Of a DNA stretch of 64,000 nucleotides, positions 11,074-22,594 are shown piece by piece. Within the stretch, counting starts at the first letter, position 1; each line of letters starts with the position of its first letter. The notes beneath the pieces are model-generated. The model was not told where the DNA came from. It did no database searches and saw only the letters and a list, made by a program, of their open reading frames with translations. The stretch comes from Salvator merianae (Eukaryota > Chordata > Lepidosauria > Squamata > Teiidae). Made by a program: the position numbers and the translations under genes. The DNA lies in the NCBI GenBank assembly GCA_003586115.2, contig QVOM02000126.1, positions 59,338,456 to 59,402,455 of the forward strand. Direction: 5' to 3'.

Positions 11074-12327
11074 TGTCAGCTTTTGATATCATTCACTATG
11101 GTATCCTGCTGGAAGGGGATAGTAAGCTGGAGAGACAACTTTGTGATGGCTCTGTTCCTACTTATGGTCCTGAAAACAGAAATTATTAATTGGAGGCTAC
11201 TGCTCGGTATTCTAGAACCTCACTTGTGGGGTTTCTCAGCACTCAGTGTTGATCCACCTGCTTTTTATATGATGTTTCTGGAAACTGTCATCATGACATT
11301 TGGAGTAAGGTGCCTTCAATAAGACATCCAGCTGTATCTCTGTGCTCCATCTGAGTTGGGAGAGGCATTACAGTTTCTGGACTATTGCTTGGAGCTGGTC
11401 ATCAGCAGGACATGGAACAAAAACTGAAATTGAATTTAGACAAGAAAGAGATTCTCTGTGTACTGGGCTCCTGAGTCTAGAATGCAAGGAAGTATGCTGT
11501 TCTTGATGGGATTCCACTGGAACGGAAGATACATCGCTTCAGGGTACTTCTGGATTTATCACTGTCATTCATGACTCAAGCGGTGGCAAAGACTAGGTGT
11601 GCCCATTCCCTACTTCAGCATCTCCAGGGTCTGAAAACCCTCCTAAACAGGGATAGTTGGTTATAGTGATTCCTACTTTGATAACCTCCAGACTGACTGT
11701 GTGCTTTATGCAGGACTGCCCTTGAAGATGCTTTAGAAACTACAAGTGTGAATAATGTAACAGAGAGTCTACTGATGGGTGTCTTGGGCTGGATGTGCAT
11801 CATGCTGGTCTTCAGACCTGTTCTATTTGCCCAATTCAAAGTATTAAATACTAGTAAGCCATGCATGAGCTGAGAACGCATCCTCAGACAAAAAGGAGAA
11901 TCTGTAGAAGCCTCGTCATGGTTAACTCCAGCCCTGACCCCACAACCTGGACCCTGCACTCCTGACTCTGATCTGGAAGCTTGGTGACCCATTCCCCAGG
12001 AGAGATGCAGACTAGAAGTCTTGAGCAGGATTTGCCCTGAAGACTGTAACTGCTGGAAGGAGGACAATCACCTAATTCAGGAAGTCTGATGAATCCCAGC
12101 TATGCAATTGATAGAAGCTCTCAGAGTGGGATACCACAAACAACTCTGCAGTATTCAGCACTTGTCTGCAAGGCTGCCTTGCTGCCTGTTATGAATTCTC
12201 TGATCCTTGCTTTGTTTATATTCACTTTATCTTGTTGCATTGTTCTCTGGCAGTGGTAACCTGTCCTTGCCATCTCTCTGCTCCTGTTTGATCCTGGTTT
12301 GTCTCAAGAGGAGATATAAATTCAGAT
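11074..12327 (+). mobile_element. L2 LINE remnant, RT to 3' end
   Basis: Decayed L2 copy. The start keeps the RT word FDIIHYGILL, followed by the pattern ending in LDKKEILCVLG near 11430-11470 (family: KTEVLLVG). Around 11690-11760 come CTCCAGACTGACTGT, GGACTGCCCTTGAAGATG and an NAA-like block that correspond to the ORF2 end. The 3' UTR reaches the ATTC repeat. Many stops are present. Confidence 0.7.
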
Positions 12328-12362
12328 TCATTCATTCATTCATTCATTCATTCATTCATTGC
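12328..12362. repeat. (ATTC)n microsatellite
   Basis: Nine near-perfect ATTC units. It lies between the plus-strand L2 tail on its left and a minus-strand L2 tail on its right. Confidence 0.95.
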
Positions 12363-12440
12363 ATTTTTATCCTTCCCTGTACCTGAAGGTTTCAGGCCAG
12401 CTTACAACATTAAAAACCAACATAAAATGAATATACTAAA
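12363..12440 (-). mobile_element. L2 tail fragment
   Basis: The complement reads ...GTAAGCTGGCCTGAAACC..., then a tract that ends in A-rich DNA at the ATTC repeat, the order expected for an L2 3' end. It faces the preceding L2 tail-to-tail. Confidence 0.5.
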
Positions 12441-12999
12441 ATAATAACAGTGTCTGAAAATGGGGATGAACCAAGCCATCATAGTGGCAAAACATGTGGC
12501 ATCTGAGCAAGGGCCAGCTGTGCCTGCACACAGAGGGTGAGGATGCCCTCTGTCTGCAGGTGCAGAGATTTAACTGTGTAGCCTCAGTGATGGCAATGAA
12601 GCTGTAAAGCTGCTTGCTGAGACCACAAGGGAGGTCTGTTATGGTGGAGGCACTTGTCCCAGGCACCTTCCACCATCAGAGTGAGGCATAGTCTGTGACT
12701 TGCCTCTCTGCAAGGTATTTTGACATTTGCTCTGGCCAAATAGTTTGTTTCTGAAAACCACCTCCTTGCTCCTGCCACACTGCCTGGAGAGTTACAATTC
12801 CTTCTCAGCTTGATAGCTTATTGTTTTCTAATTAGTGCTTCAAAATATGCTGCAGTCAGTGTAAGAAATGATCTATAATCCTAAAAGGCTCAGGCAACAA
12901 TTATCTAAATGAATGTCTTCTCTCATACAGACTTGCTTAGGTGTTTAAATGTACACTGCTGGCTTTCTCAGTGGTATTGGCATGGTGGTACCTAACAGG
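12441..12999. other. No gene recognised
   Basis: Could hold more of the minus-strand L2, but no domain can be read. Nothing else seen. Confidence 0.25.
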
Positions 13000-13245
13000 A
13001 CCTTATTAGTAATAGCCCCGGGCTGTTGAATACCCTCCCTCAGTGGTGTTTCACTCATCATCAATGATTAGTGAGGTCACATCTCTTTATCTGCACTTTT
13101 GATGAAAGAAAAAAATATTGCTTCCCTCTTGCCCTCACTTTTTCATGGTTTAAATATTTGATGATTTTAATTGATTTTGTATGTTCTGAGTGCAACCTGT
13201 CATAATACCTTAGAATGAAGGAGAGGATAGAAATGAAAATAAACA
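13000..13245 (+). mobile_element. L2 3' end fragment
   Basis: Has the block 'CTGTTGAATACCCTCCCTC' (L2: GGAATGCCCTCCCT) followed by a T-rich 3' UTR and a damaged terminal block near 13180-13235 (GAATGAAGGAGAGGATAGAAAT). Short and diverged. Confidence 0.45.
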
Positions 13246-13925
13246 TATCTGTCCTTAAGATTTCAAAGAACGTTAAAAGGTTAAGAAAGCTGAGCCACAA
13301 ATAAAGTACAAATAAAGATGGGATAACATCAGGAGACACCCATATTCTGTTTTGTATGAATTCTGTTCATCATTCATGAAGATTCATGCTCCACTTTAGA
13401 GAGCGCAAACAGCTCTTCCTATCATAGAAGGACACCATGGAATTGGGTGTACCAATCCAATCTGACTCAAAATCAACCTTTTGGAAGGACCATATAACCT
13501 TTGCATACTGAAACCTACACGTTCAGCCACTGGTTTTCTTCTGTTTTCTTTTAAAAATCCTACCACTTGTAGTCTGTACAGCTAAGAAACCTGAGACCTG
13601 GGAGAACTCTGATTTTGCAAGATTTGAAAAAGTGGTGCACATTAATAAAGAACTGATCTGATGAACAGGACAGATTTAGAAAAGGTAAACAGATAAGATA
13701 TCAGATAGTTAACATAAAATGAATACGATAGCAAGAGGGAAAATATCAGAAGGAAGCTTACTTTTGTTTCATTGGGTAGGACAAAATATGAGACCTGAGT
13801 ATGGATTATGTCAAAATGTGCAATGTAAAGTATCAAGGCTAAAGAATGTGCCTGGACACTTGATTATTTCTCTGAGGAATCTTCACAAAGAACAAGAAGC
13901 TAAAGAACTGTATTTGGGTAGGCAC
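13246..13925. other. No gene recognised
   Basis: Non-repetitive AT-rich sequence. No frame resembles a known protein. Confidence 0.25.
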
Positions 13926-15345
13926 AGTAGTCCAGAGTAGAGACAGTAGGAGCAAGACAAGGATGAATATTATCCCTGTGCCAGTTTAACATACACAGTG
14001 CAGACACCATGAGAATGTTCAGAACTGGAAGGGAAGGTAGCTGGGATTCAAACTGAAGGTCATATTTTAATCAGTTTGAGATATACAGATGACCTCATCC
14101 TGTGAACCAAATGAACGATGACTTGAAAGTGCACATTATGAAATTAAAATGGGAAGTGCAAAATCTCAGTTACCTTTAAAATTGAAGGACAAAGTAATGG
14201 GCCTTTCTGCACTTATGTTGTATACTGCAGCATGAGAATTGCTGGAACACTTCTTCTGCCAAAGTGATCCAGAAGAGTTCTATATGCTGCCTAGACCAAT
14301 CCAATGGCAGACCTGTTAAAACAAATCCACAAGTTGGCTATCACTCTCCGTTCTGGTGCAGATAGCAGCACATCCACACAACACAGCCCCATCTTCAAAG
14401 CTTGCATGAGCTTCAAAGATGAGGCTGAACAGGTTCCTATTGTTCCCAATGGGAGCTTCAATGTTCCTCTCCAAACTCAGATAGATAGGAATGTATGCTC
14501 CACCCTCACACGCTGCACATAATGTTTGAATCACATTGATTCATTGGTGCTTGTGCCAGGCGTACCTTTCACCTGAACCAGGACAGGACAGGTGCATTCA
14601 GGTATCAGACCAGAACACCAGTGTTCCAGCACTTGCAATGTGAATGGAACAAACTGAGCTAGAAATAGGACAGCCTGGACCAATCTAGTAGGGTCACTCC
14701 AGAAAGCTAAGTGCAGAAATGGGCAATGTCAGCCTGCATGCTAATTAAATTTACAGCTCACAAATTGATGAAAGTGGATAATGTGCTTCAAAATTAAGAA
14801 GATCAGTCTTAGGAGAGAAGCAGGCATAGTTCACTGAGCATTTCACTAGGTTGACAAAGGTGTGGCAAAGCTCCAGTTGGATTGATCAAAGCAACACTTC
14901 TAACTGGAATCTTATCTTGTCCCTTTTGGATCATGAGTCCCTGTACAGGGGCCACCACTGGAAAGGAGACAATAACAAGATACGATAGAAATATTTCACT
15001 GATAAGAGAGATCTGAATTGTTAAAGCAGTGACCCTTTCTATACTAACATACAGACACTAGGAAAGAATGAGACAAAAAAGATGGACACCTTCAAGTTAG
15101 GAATGTGGAGCTATTAGAAATACCCTGGAACATGAAAAAGATCCAGTTGATCATTTTTGGATTAAGTAAGATCTGACAGCTCCCTTGAGGCAATGATCAG
15201 GAAGGAGAATTTCACATTCTCTGGGCACGTGATGCAAGCTGATAATGGACTAGAAACATTGTTATGCATGACAAGTCTGAGGAGGGCAAAAGAATGGGAA
15301 GGCAGAGGACAAAATGGATGGGTAGGATCAAAGGTGATGAGCAGC
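13926..15345 (+). mobile_element. RTE/BovB-like LINE remnant split by a MITE
   Basis: The left part (13926-14198) carries GCAAGACAAGGATGAATATT, which encodes the RT word VRQG-x-ILS, followed by a degraded INNLRYADD-like region. The family D MITE then intervenes. The right part (14724-15345) ends with the C-terminal region: the frame around 15205-15260 reads FSGHVMQADNGLETL (BovB family: YFGHLMRR-x-DSLEKTL), followed by a basic stretch (GRQRTKWMGRIKGD) matching the family's RRRGRQRMRWLDGI. Stops and shifts are frequent. Confidence 0.6.
14199..14723. mobile_element. Family D MITE, copy 1
   Basis: Starts GGCCTTTCTGCACTTATG and ends CTAAGTGCAGAAATGGG, imperfect inverted termini. The flanks are TAATG and CAATG, a nearly perfect 5-bp duplication. 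It sits inside the RTE/BovB-like LINE. The internal words CTTCAAAGCTTGCATGAGC and TTCAAAGATG are shared with copy 2 at 41988. Confidence 0.65.
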
Positions 15346-17880
15346 TGTCAACTTTCTCACTAGGTTTTACAGGATTTGCTGAAACCATGTTTGAATGTAG
15401 TACTGTTTATCTGAACTCCATTGACCCATTCAGAAAGAGAGTTTGGTTCATACAACTGGGCACAACTGTGGCCAAATGGAAAGATGGTATAGAATGCTAA
15501 TGGCCAGTTCTGAGGCACAATGACAATCCAGTGGGCATCCTTTATTTTTCTGCCATGAAGGATCATGGCACAAGCCCATTGAAAATATAAGGATGCATAG
15601 ATGGAGTGTACAGAAATAGAGACATAACTTTTCCTGAGATTTTTGCAACTTTGTTTCATTTGGTGCACAGTCACACAATATTGGCATGGCATGATTCTGC
15701 AACCTGTCTGATAGCACATTTAGGCCATGTCTACAACTGGGCCAGAAAGCAATCCCACTTGCGTTGTCCCCATTACCTGAGCAACATTCCTTCAAATGGG
15801 TGAAAAGGTGCAAAACAAACTATAGTCAAGAGCTGGAAAGTCCACAACCTACTTTCAGTGCAGCAGTGGTATTCCAAACTGAGTGAATATGCTACTCTTT
15901 AACTACTTACTGCCCAAACTCAGCTCTTAAATGGCACCGATCCTGATTACTCATTTCTCGAAACATGCCACCTGCTAGCGTCAGCAATTCCTGATATGTG
16001 TAGTGGGAAATTTCTTTCTCAGCCAATTTTATCCTTACTGTTAATATGAGATGCTTTGTTCAAATGTATTCAATCTGTGTAGAAAATTGGTTGGAATTGG
16101 AATCAACAGAGACGAGTAGACAAACAGTAGACTAGCTGGTTGGTTTAACTTTGTGTTTCTTGTTAATTGTTTATAATGCTGTAATATGGATGTACATCTT
16201 TAACAGCTCTCAATGTAGTTCTCAAAATGTAGTCTCACTGTGCTGCCTATTGTCTTCCACACTGCAAATGCCCTATGGACTTGACAGTGACCTGGGAATA
16301 AGTTGGGCAAAGAGCACCTTCTGTTGCAGGCACATGTCTGAATGAATTAGAATAACACCAGGGTGCTTGGGTACCCTATCCAAGAGCAGACAATGGTGGG
16401 CTGTGCCTCCTGAATTCATCCCGGAAACAGATAGAAGCTCACCTGTGGGTGGGTGTAACAAGGAACAGCTACATGTAGAATATCATGTCTACATGAATAA
16501 ATGGACACTGAAACCACTCTCATCGTGCAAGAATAGAACATTCATCACCATACAGCCCATGTGTAACCTTTTTGCTTATTTTGTTTGGGTCACATAATGG
16601 GCCTTTATGGACTGACCAATGATATGCTTTGATGGGAAACCATTCTGGTACTTTTTGTCTACCTTACTTTAGAATGATAAAAGCAAGTGTAGGAGCAAGA
16701 CACATGACTCTTCTTTCAGACTGTGTGTCCCATTCAAAATCTGGTCACCTGCCCATTCATTTGAGTGGATTTAACTGCATCTGACTGTGGTGAGTTTGGT
16801 ATTGCATCTAATGATTTGAATCAGAATGGAGAAATCTAGCTGAATTCAAACTGCACCTGTTTGGGGGGAAGGAGCATCATTTTCCACAGGTAGGGAAGGC
16901 TTCTTGGTTCAGGCCTTCTCCTATAGCCTGTGGAGGGCAATGGGTATAATAACACAAGAGGGATGGTGGAACTTAGCATCTCATCGCTACCCATACCACA
17001 CTTTCATGCAAGCAAAGTTCTCAAATAGGGCTAGAGTTATTCATCTCTTTGATCATTAATGTTTCTTTTAGTAACTGTCCACTGTTGATCATTTATATTT
17101 GCCCTATTGTATACATGTATTTTGATATCTACAGAAGTTAATGTCATCAGGAGAGGTATAGTCAGTAGACACATTGCTTAATCTGAGACATTCCAGAATA
17201 AACTCGTGCACAAAATATCAGCTGAATTGGAAACTCTAGCTTCTAATGCCATATTATATGGGAGCTGAGGAGTGATAGCCAGAGTTGGTCAGTAGGGGAA
17301 AAAAAGCATCAGACACATTCTGAGAGCCACTGTTTTGCTTAGTGTCAGATATTTATGGTGTGGTACCAAATTTTGTGCCTTCCTCACTGTGTCACTTAAC
17401 CTTCCTCATGTACGCAGGCTAGGAGTGGTTTATTGTGAAAACACAGAGCATGTACCCAAGCACACCTGCATCTCTAGGTAGAACTAAAAAAACCCTTTCC
17501 AACTGGAACTTTGGAGAACCACTAAAAGGAGATCAGTGCTGAACTGACTTGGTATAAAAATCTATGTTCCTAAAATAGTGATCCAACATTGTGATTTGAT
17601 ATGTGCCTATTTCTCTCAATAGATTACTTCCAAGTTCTGATATAAAATATTCACATTTAATTAATTTATGATCCCAAGGTCAAACTTGAATGTTGAAATA
17701 TGATAGTTCAATAGATTGGGACTATTATTAACACAGTTACCCAGCATGACTGTACACTGGTCATTTTGAGCAAGATTAATCATTCTCCATAGATTTAGTT
17801 GCATAAATAATTGATCTTGGCATTACTCATCCATCCAAAAATCTCTGTAGCTTTGAAATAGAAATGATTCTCAATCCTGG
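15346..17880. other. No gene recognised
   Basis: No exon, RNA gene or confident repeat. Opposing frames of about 120 codons at 15360-15813 show no family signature. Part of 15460-15800 could be a decayed DNA element (GGCCATGTCTACAACTGGGC near 15722) but paired ends were not found. Confidence 0.25.
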
Positions 17881-18080
17881 GGCCTGTTTGCACTTGTTGC
17901 TAGCAAGGGTCAAGAATGCTTGCTAGCCAAGCACATCTGTGCTAGGCAGAGGCTTGAGAGAGCAGGAGCAGCATATCATTACTCCTGATCACTCTTAGCT
18001 GTGGAGCACTAATTTGTGCTCCACTACTTTACTGGAAGATGATAATTATCCTGTTCTAAGGTGGAAAGTGTGAAAACACC
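17881..18080. mobile_element. Family C MITE, short internally deleted copy
   Basis: Starts GGCCTGTTTGCACTTG and ends AGTGTGAAAACACC. The body keeps only the two subterminal parts (TGCTAGCAAG ... GATAATTATCCTGTTCTAAGG). The flanks CCTGG and CCCAG are a weak 5-bp match. It lies 140 bases from the full-length copy 3. Confidence 0.7.
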
Positions 18081-18220
18081 CCCAGGTTTTTTTTTAAAAA
18101 ATGCAGGATTTCTTGGCAAAAGTATTTTGTTTTGTTTTGCTATGTGAACCACCAATTGTAAATGATATGGTTCTTAGGGCTCAAATGAACTACCCTGTCA
18201 CCTATACTGCAGAAACTAAG

Positions 18221-18799
18221 GGCCTGTTTGCACTTCCGAGGCAGACCGTTCTTGGCCGCTTGCACGAACAGAGCATTCGCACTCACGCGTGCACGCACCA
18301 TTTCCAATTCTCACCGAGGCTCACCTGATACACACCTGAAGCTGGGGAAGACTAGACAAGTAATTTGCTGTCTTGATTGCGACCTGCGAGATCAAGCTCA
18401 GATTGGGGAAGTTGCTTTCGCACTGCTTCCTGGCTCAAAATGGTGGCGGGGAGGGGCAGGCGTGGCTGCGCAGACGTGGTCCGCTGCTTCGCAACCCGGT
18501 TTACCCTTTGGGCTTCGCACCCTGGCTGCCATTCCAAAGACAGCTCCGAAAAGAGCTGCTCCAGGTCCGAAGTAGTAGCTCTATGTTTTGGGTAACTAGC
18601 TCTATCTTCGCATTTGTGCCTCTAAGATTCATGACCTCATTTCCTGCCTAGCGGATTCCCATCTGCACCACTCCCTCCACTGGTCAGCTTGGAGTCATTT
18701 CCCTGGCTGGCAAGTGCATATAGCACTCAACAGACTCCATGTTCACCGGCCTGAAGCCTGCTAATTAGAATGTTTTGCTATGGTAAGTGCAAAAACGCC
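18221..18799. mobile_element. Family C MITE, copy 3 (579 bp, 5-bp target duplication)
   Basis: Starts GGCCTGTTTGCACTTCC and ends GTAAGTGCAAAAACGCC. The flanks are CTAAG on both sides (18216-18220, 18800-18804). It aligns along its whole length with copy 2 (10490-11068), including the runs TGGGGAAGACTAGACAAG and GCGGGGAGGGGC. No protein-coding capacity. The frames that cross it in several registers come from its CpG- and GC-rich body. Confidence 0.85.
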
Positions 18800-18885
18800 C
18801 TAAGTTTCAGGTAAGTCATAGAATCAAACAATTGTGGAGTTGAAAGAAGTCACAAGAATCATCTAGTCCAATCCTTTGCAAGAGC

Positions 18886-19045
18886 TGTGTTGCCTAAGGG
18901 GAAGGGAAGAGAAAGAGGCATGCTAGGAAGATCCTCCATCAGCTCCCAGAAGTAGCCCCTCCCTCAAATGCCACTAGAACAGCCACCTTGCCTGAGGGAA
19001 AACGAAGGAGAAAAAGCAAGCTGGAAAGATCCTCCATCAGCTTTC
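18886..19045. repeat. Two-copy imperfect tandem duplication
   Basis: The unit running from 'GTTGCCTAAGGGGAAGG' to 'GATCCTCCATCAGCTCCCAG' recurs about 95 bases on as 'TTGCCTGAGGGAAAACG' to 'GATCCTCCATCAGCTTTCAG'. It lies within the CR1 fragment. Confidence 0.7.
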
Positions 19046-19418
19046 AGTGGTGCCTGACCTCAGTCAAACTGATGAATGAATGTTTTTTACGTGTGGCAAC
19101 TGTAGTTTTTTATGCAAACAACTTAGGGTGAAATGCAAATAATAAACAATAAATAAATATTTGGGAAAGCAAATTAAACTATTGGTGAGAATTGACTATC
19201 CAACCTCTTCTTGAAGACCTCCTGTGATGGAGAACCCACAACCTTCATAGGTAGACTGTTCTACAGAGTTTGCCATCAGGAATTTTTTTCTGATATTCAG
19301 CAGGAACCTAGGAAGCTGCAACCTGTACTCATTATTTCTTGTTCCAGTATCTATGATGCTAAAACACAATTCCTGACCATCTTCCCCATGACATTCTTTG
19401 ATGTAGCTGAATATTCAC

Positions 19419-19594
19419 CAGCGGCAGCTGCTGGCTTTAAGGGCGGGTGTTCGTAACCCATGGAAAGCATGCAATTGCTGTTTGCGAGGCCTCCAGGCCT
19501 GCGACAGTACGGAGGCACGGAGGCACCGTGAACAGCAGTCATGTGCTTTCTGCAGGTTACAAACACCTGCCCTTAAAACCAGCGGCCGCCACTG
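19419..19594. mobile_element. Family F hAT-like MITE, copy 1, perfect 8-bp target duplication
   Basis: Element of 176 bp starting CAGCGGCAGCTGCTGGC and ending GCGGCCGCCACTG, so its termini are inverted copies of CAGYGGCRGCYGC. It is flanked on both sides by ATATTCAC (19411-19418 and 19595-19602). Both are hallmarks of the hAT superfamily. The inverted homology extends inward through TTTAAGGGCGGGTGTT. It interrupts a CR1 LINE. No coding capacity. Confidence 0.9.
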
Positions 19595-19910
19595 ATATTC
19601 ACACCATGTCTCCCCTCAGTCTTCTCTTCTCTAGACAGAAAGTTCCCAGTTCCTTCATCCTGTCTTTGAAAGACAAGCTCTCAACTTCCTGTCTCATTTT
19701 TGTTATCCTCCCCAATTGTCAAAGTTTATGTGGTTCCCAAAACTAAACATCTCTCCGTATTGCAGGTGAGATCTCACCAGTGTGGAGTAAAGCACAATAA
19801 AGACTTCACACATCTTACCATTTCATTCTGTTATCCTGGATGTTGCCCAAACTTACTAGTTTGGGGTCATCTCCAAAACTGATGAAGGGTCCTTCAACCT
19901 AGTTACCTAT

Positions 19911-19985
19911 GTTGTTGTTGTTGCTGTTGTTGTTATTATTACTATTATTATTATTACTATTATTATTATTATTATTATTATTATT
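19911..19985. repeat. (TTG)n/(TTA)n microsatellite
   Basis: TTG units pass into TTA/ACT-interrupted TTA units for about 75 bases. Confidence 0.95.
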
Positions 19986-20004
19986 TTAAATGTTGAATAA
20001 TACT

Positions 20005-21440
20005 ACACTTTGCTTACTTGATGCCATCTAGTCATAACCAACTCTTGGTGACGATATGGATTGACTTCCTCCAGACTGACTGGTCTTCTGAAACCTTTTT
20101 TCAGGTCTGCCAGGAAGGTTTTCATTGCTGTTATAATTGAGACTATCCACGTACTAACTGGCCATCCTTTTCATAGGGGTTTTTGCACTTACCACCGTAG
20201 AACAGGATAATTATTCTGTTCTATGGTGATATGGACCACACAGCACGAACACCATTCACACTGCATGGGCTTAGTGTGGTACGAATGCTGCTAGCCTTAT
20301 TGGAACCTGACCATGAGATTGGCCAGGAAGCATCCAGCCACTGCCATGGTGACCAGCAGGTGCAATCATGCAATCACATAGGCGGCCATGGTCGTCCTTG
20401 AAAAGTGCAAATGCACTTTACCTGGCGCTGGATACAAGTTCCCAGTAAAGCTGTGGAGCACTAATTAGTGCTCCACAGCTAGAAGCAATTGGGAGCAGCT
20501 GTAGCCTGCTCCCAGCCACTCAGGCCTTCACAAAGTGTGAAAGCACTTTGCTAGCAAGTAGCAAGCATATCTGATGCTTGCTAGCACAAAATGCGAACAG
20601 GCCCTTCTTATCCCTTTTACTTTCTGATGCATCCCCATGCATTCCAGGGAGTTTGGACTTCTCATTATGTGCCCAAAGTATGACAGTATAAAAATGTTAT
20701 CATTTTTTAAAAAAAACTATTTATTAACATTGAACCCTTATCATTTGTTCTTCTCATGACGTCTTATTTGGTCTATAATCCACTGATTGGTAGTCTTAGC
20801 TACCCATGGTCCAAAAGAGTCTACAGTTACAGTCCAACTTTCACATCCAAACAAAGCATCGCTAAAGACCATGACGTTAACCATTCTGATCTTTTTGTTC
20901 AGTGAGATATCGTGACACTTAAAAAGGTTCTCTAAATCTTTCATTGCTGCTCTTCCCAGTGCCAACCTTTGGTGTACTTCCTTATGGCTAAACCCTTTAT
21001 TATTAAACATGCATCCCAAGAGACAAAAGTCATAAACTGCTTCCCAAGTTTCAGTCTCTAGTTAGAAACTGATGACTGATCTTGTTGACATGATCTTCAA
21101 GTTCTTAAGATTTAGATCTTCACAATCTCTTCTTTGACTGTGGCTAGTAAGGCCTTTAAATCTTCTCCCTTTTCTGTTACCAGAGTTGTATCATCTGCAT
21201 ATCAGGTTGTTAATGTTCCACCTACCTTAAGGCTGCACTCATCTTCTTCCAGGCCAGCTTCTCACATTATATAATCTGCATACAAGTTGAGCAGCTCTGA
21301 TGAGAGTACACATCCTTGTCTTACTCCCTTACTAACTGGAAGCCAATCTATCTCTCCATGCTCAGTTCAGACTGCTGCCTCTTGGCCAGTATAAAGGTTC
21401 CTCGGGAGTACAATCAGGTGTTCTGAAATGCCCATCTTCT
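20005..21440 (-). mobile_element. RTE/BovB-like LINE remnant split by a family C MITE
   Basis: Read on the minus strand, 21300-21360 gives SKGVRQGCVLSS-x-LLNLYADYIM (RT block) and 21150-21210 gives YADDTTLVTEKGEDLKALL, the catalytic YADD motif. The block at 20741-21019 gives RRLALGRAAMKDLENLFKCHD and FGCESWTV, the post-RT region (family: RRLLLGRKAMTNLD, YGCESWT). The 20005-20170 section (GTCATAACCAACTCTTGGTGACG) is the 3' end. The reading frame is broken by stops. Confidence 0.8.
20176..20603. mobile_element. Family C MITE, copy 5
   Basis: Starts GGGGTTTTTGCACTTACC and ends ATGCGAACAGGCC, the two family C termini in reverse order to copy 2. It interrupts the 3' part of the BovB LINE (GGCCATCCTTTTC before, TTCTTATCCCTTTTAC after). 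The body has GTGGAGCACTAATTAGTGCTCCACAGC, a perfect palindrome core shared with other copies. Confidence 0.75.
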
Positions 21441-22594
21441 TTCAAACATTTCACTGTTCAACATGATTAGCACAGTCAAAATCTTTCCTATGCTAGCTAC
21501 AGCACTGATTCTCAACCTTTATTTCTTGCACCCCCTGTAAATTGCTTTGTCCTTCTGCCTATTATTCTTATGTCATATCTGTGGGTATGACACATCTAAA
21601 CTGCTCTGTGTTTTTTTCCACTATGTTCTGATCCTAATGAAAGAAAGGTCCTTATTACACTTTATCCTTCAGAGCATCCTATATCATATTTTCTATTTTG
21701 CAGTAGTAATGGTGTTGTTGACATATGTGAAATGTGTTAATTAAGTATGGAAGAATAGCAGTTTTTAATCAATTTAATTTGCATAGTTATTTGGATTTAT
21801 TGTCCATCCTTTGTTCTAATACTTTTGCACCAATATGGTTAAATTTTAACCTAAAACTAAAATGAAATATTGGTACCCTACCAGTTTTAATTCACATTTT
21901 AAATTATTTCTGAGTGATGTGATAAGGATGTTGCTATTTGATTCTTTTTTATGGAAGAGCTTCAAAATGATTCATAGAATTATTTCAAAAGTTACTTTAT
22001 ATTCCAATTTTCTAACCTTTCCAGCACCTTCTCCGCTCATTTTGTTTCCTTCCAAGGTAAAAATGCTGATATAATGCTAAAAAGAAATTGATATATGAAA
22101 ACAGAAAAAGCAGTTCAAAACTTTCCAAAGAGCTCAACATTTCTCTAAAGCAACACAGCAGACGTAAACAGTCAAAGTTATCCAAACTGATATATAAACA
22201 CATCAGCATGAAACAAGCAAGTTTTTCACAATTATCTTCACAGAAGACATTCTCTCATGATCAGTGAATGCGTGTGGCGTTTGCATAGAATCATCAGATG
22301 AGGTTATCTCCACAGGGTTGAGCTGATTTGGTTTCTGCTCTGCACATTTCTACTTCAGTCTTAGTTTGATTTTAGAAATCTTGGATTAGTTCCTTCAGTT
22401 ATTAACCAGTAATTAGTTTTTAAACCAATTTTCATGTTTTTGTGTTGATTTTCTTTACTGTTTTTTCCTCTATACTTTGAAATGTTTTCAATATTCTTGC
22501 TGTAGATTTAGCTGTAACATTGTTCACAACTTTGTAAGAAAGTTTCTAAAAGTATGCCAATTTGTTTATTGAATAAATGGAGAAAATACTTTAA
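21441..22594. other. No gene recognised
   Basis: AT-rich. The word CAGCACTGATTCTCAACCTTTA at about 21500 resembles the start of a hAT element (CAGTGGTTCTCAACC), but no matching right end was found. Confidence 0.25.

Larger units (their letters stand above)
18816..19890 (-). mobile_element. CR1 LINE 3' fragment, interrupted
   Basis: The + strand begins with CATAGAATCAAACAATTGTGG (complement of the CR1 3' end). After an insert, the coding part resumes at about 19180-19410 with the complement of the CR1 ORF2 end (for example TCTTGAAGACCTCCTGTGATGG). It continues at 19603-19890 with the segment that precedes it (ACCATGTCTCCCCTCAGTC). Two insertions split it: the duplicated block at about 18886-19170 and a hAT-like MITE. 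Confidence 0.75.
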
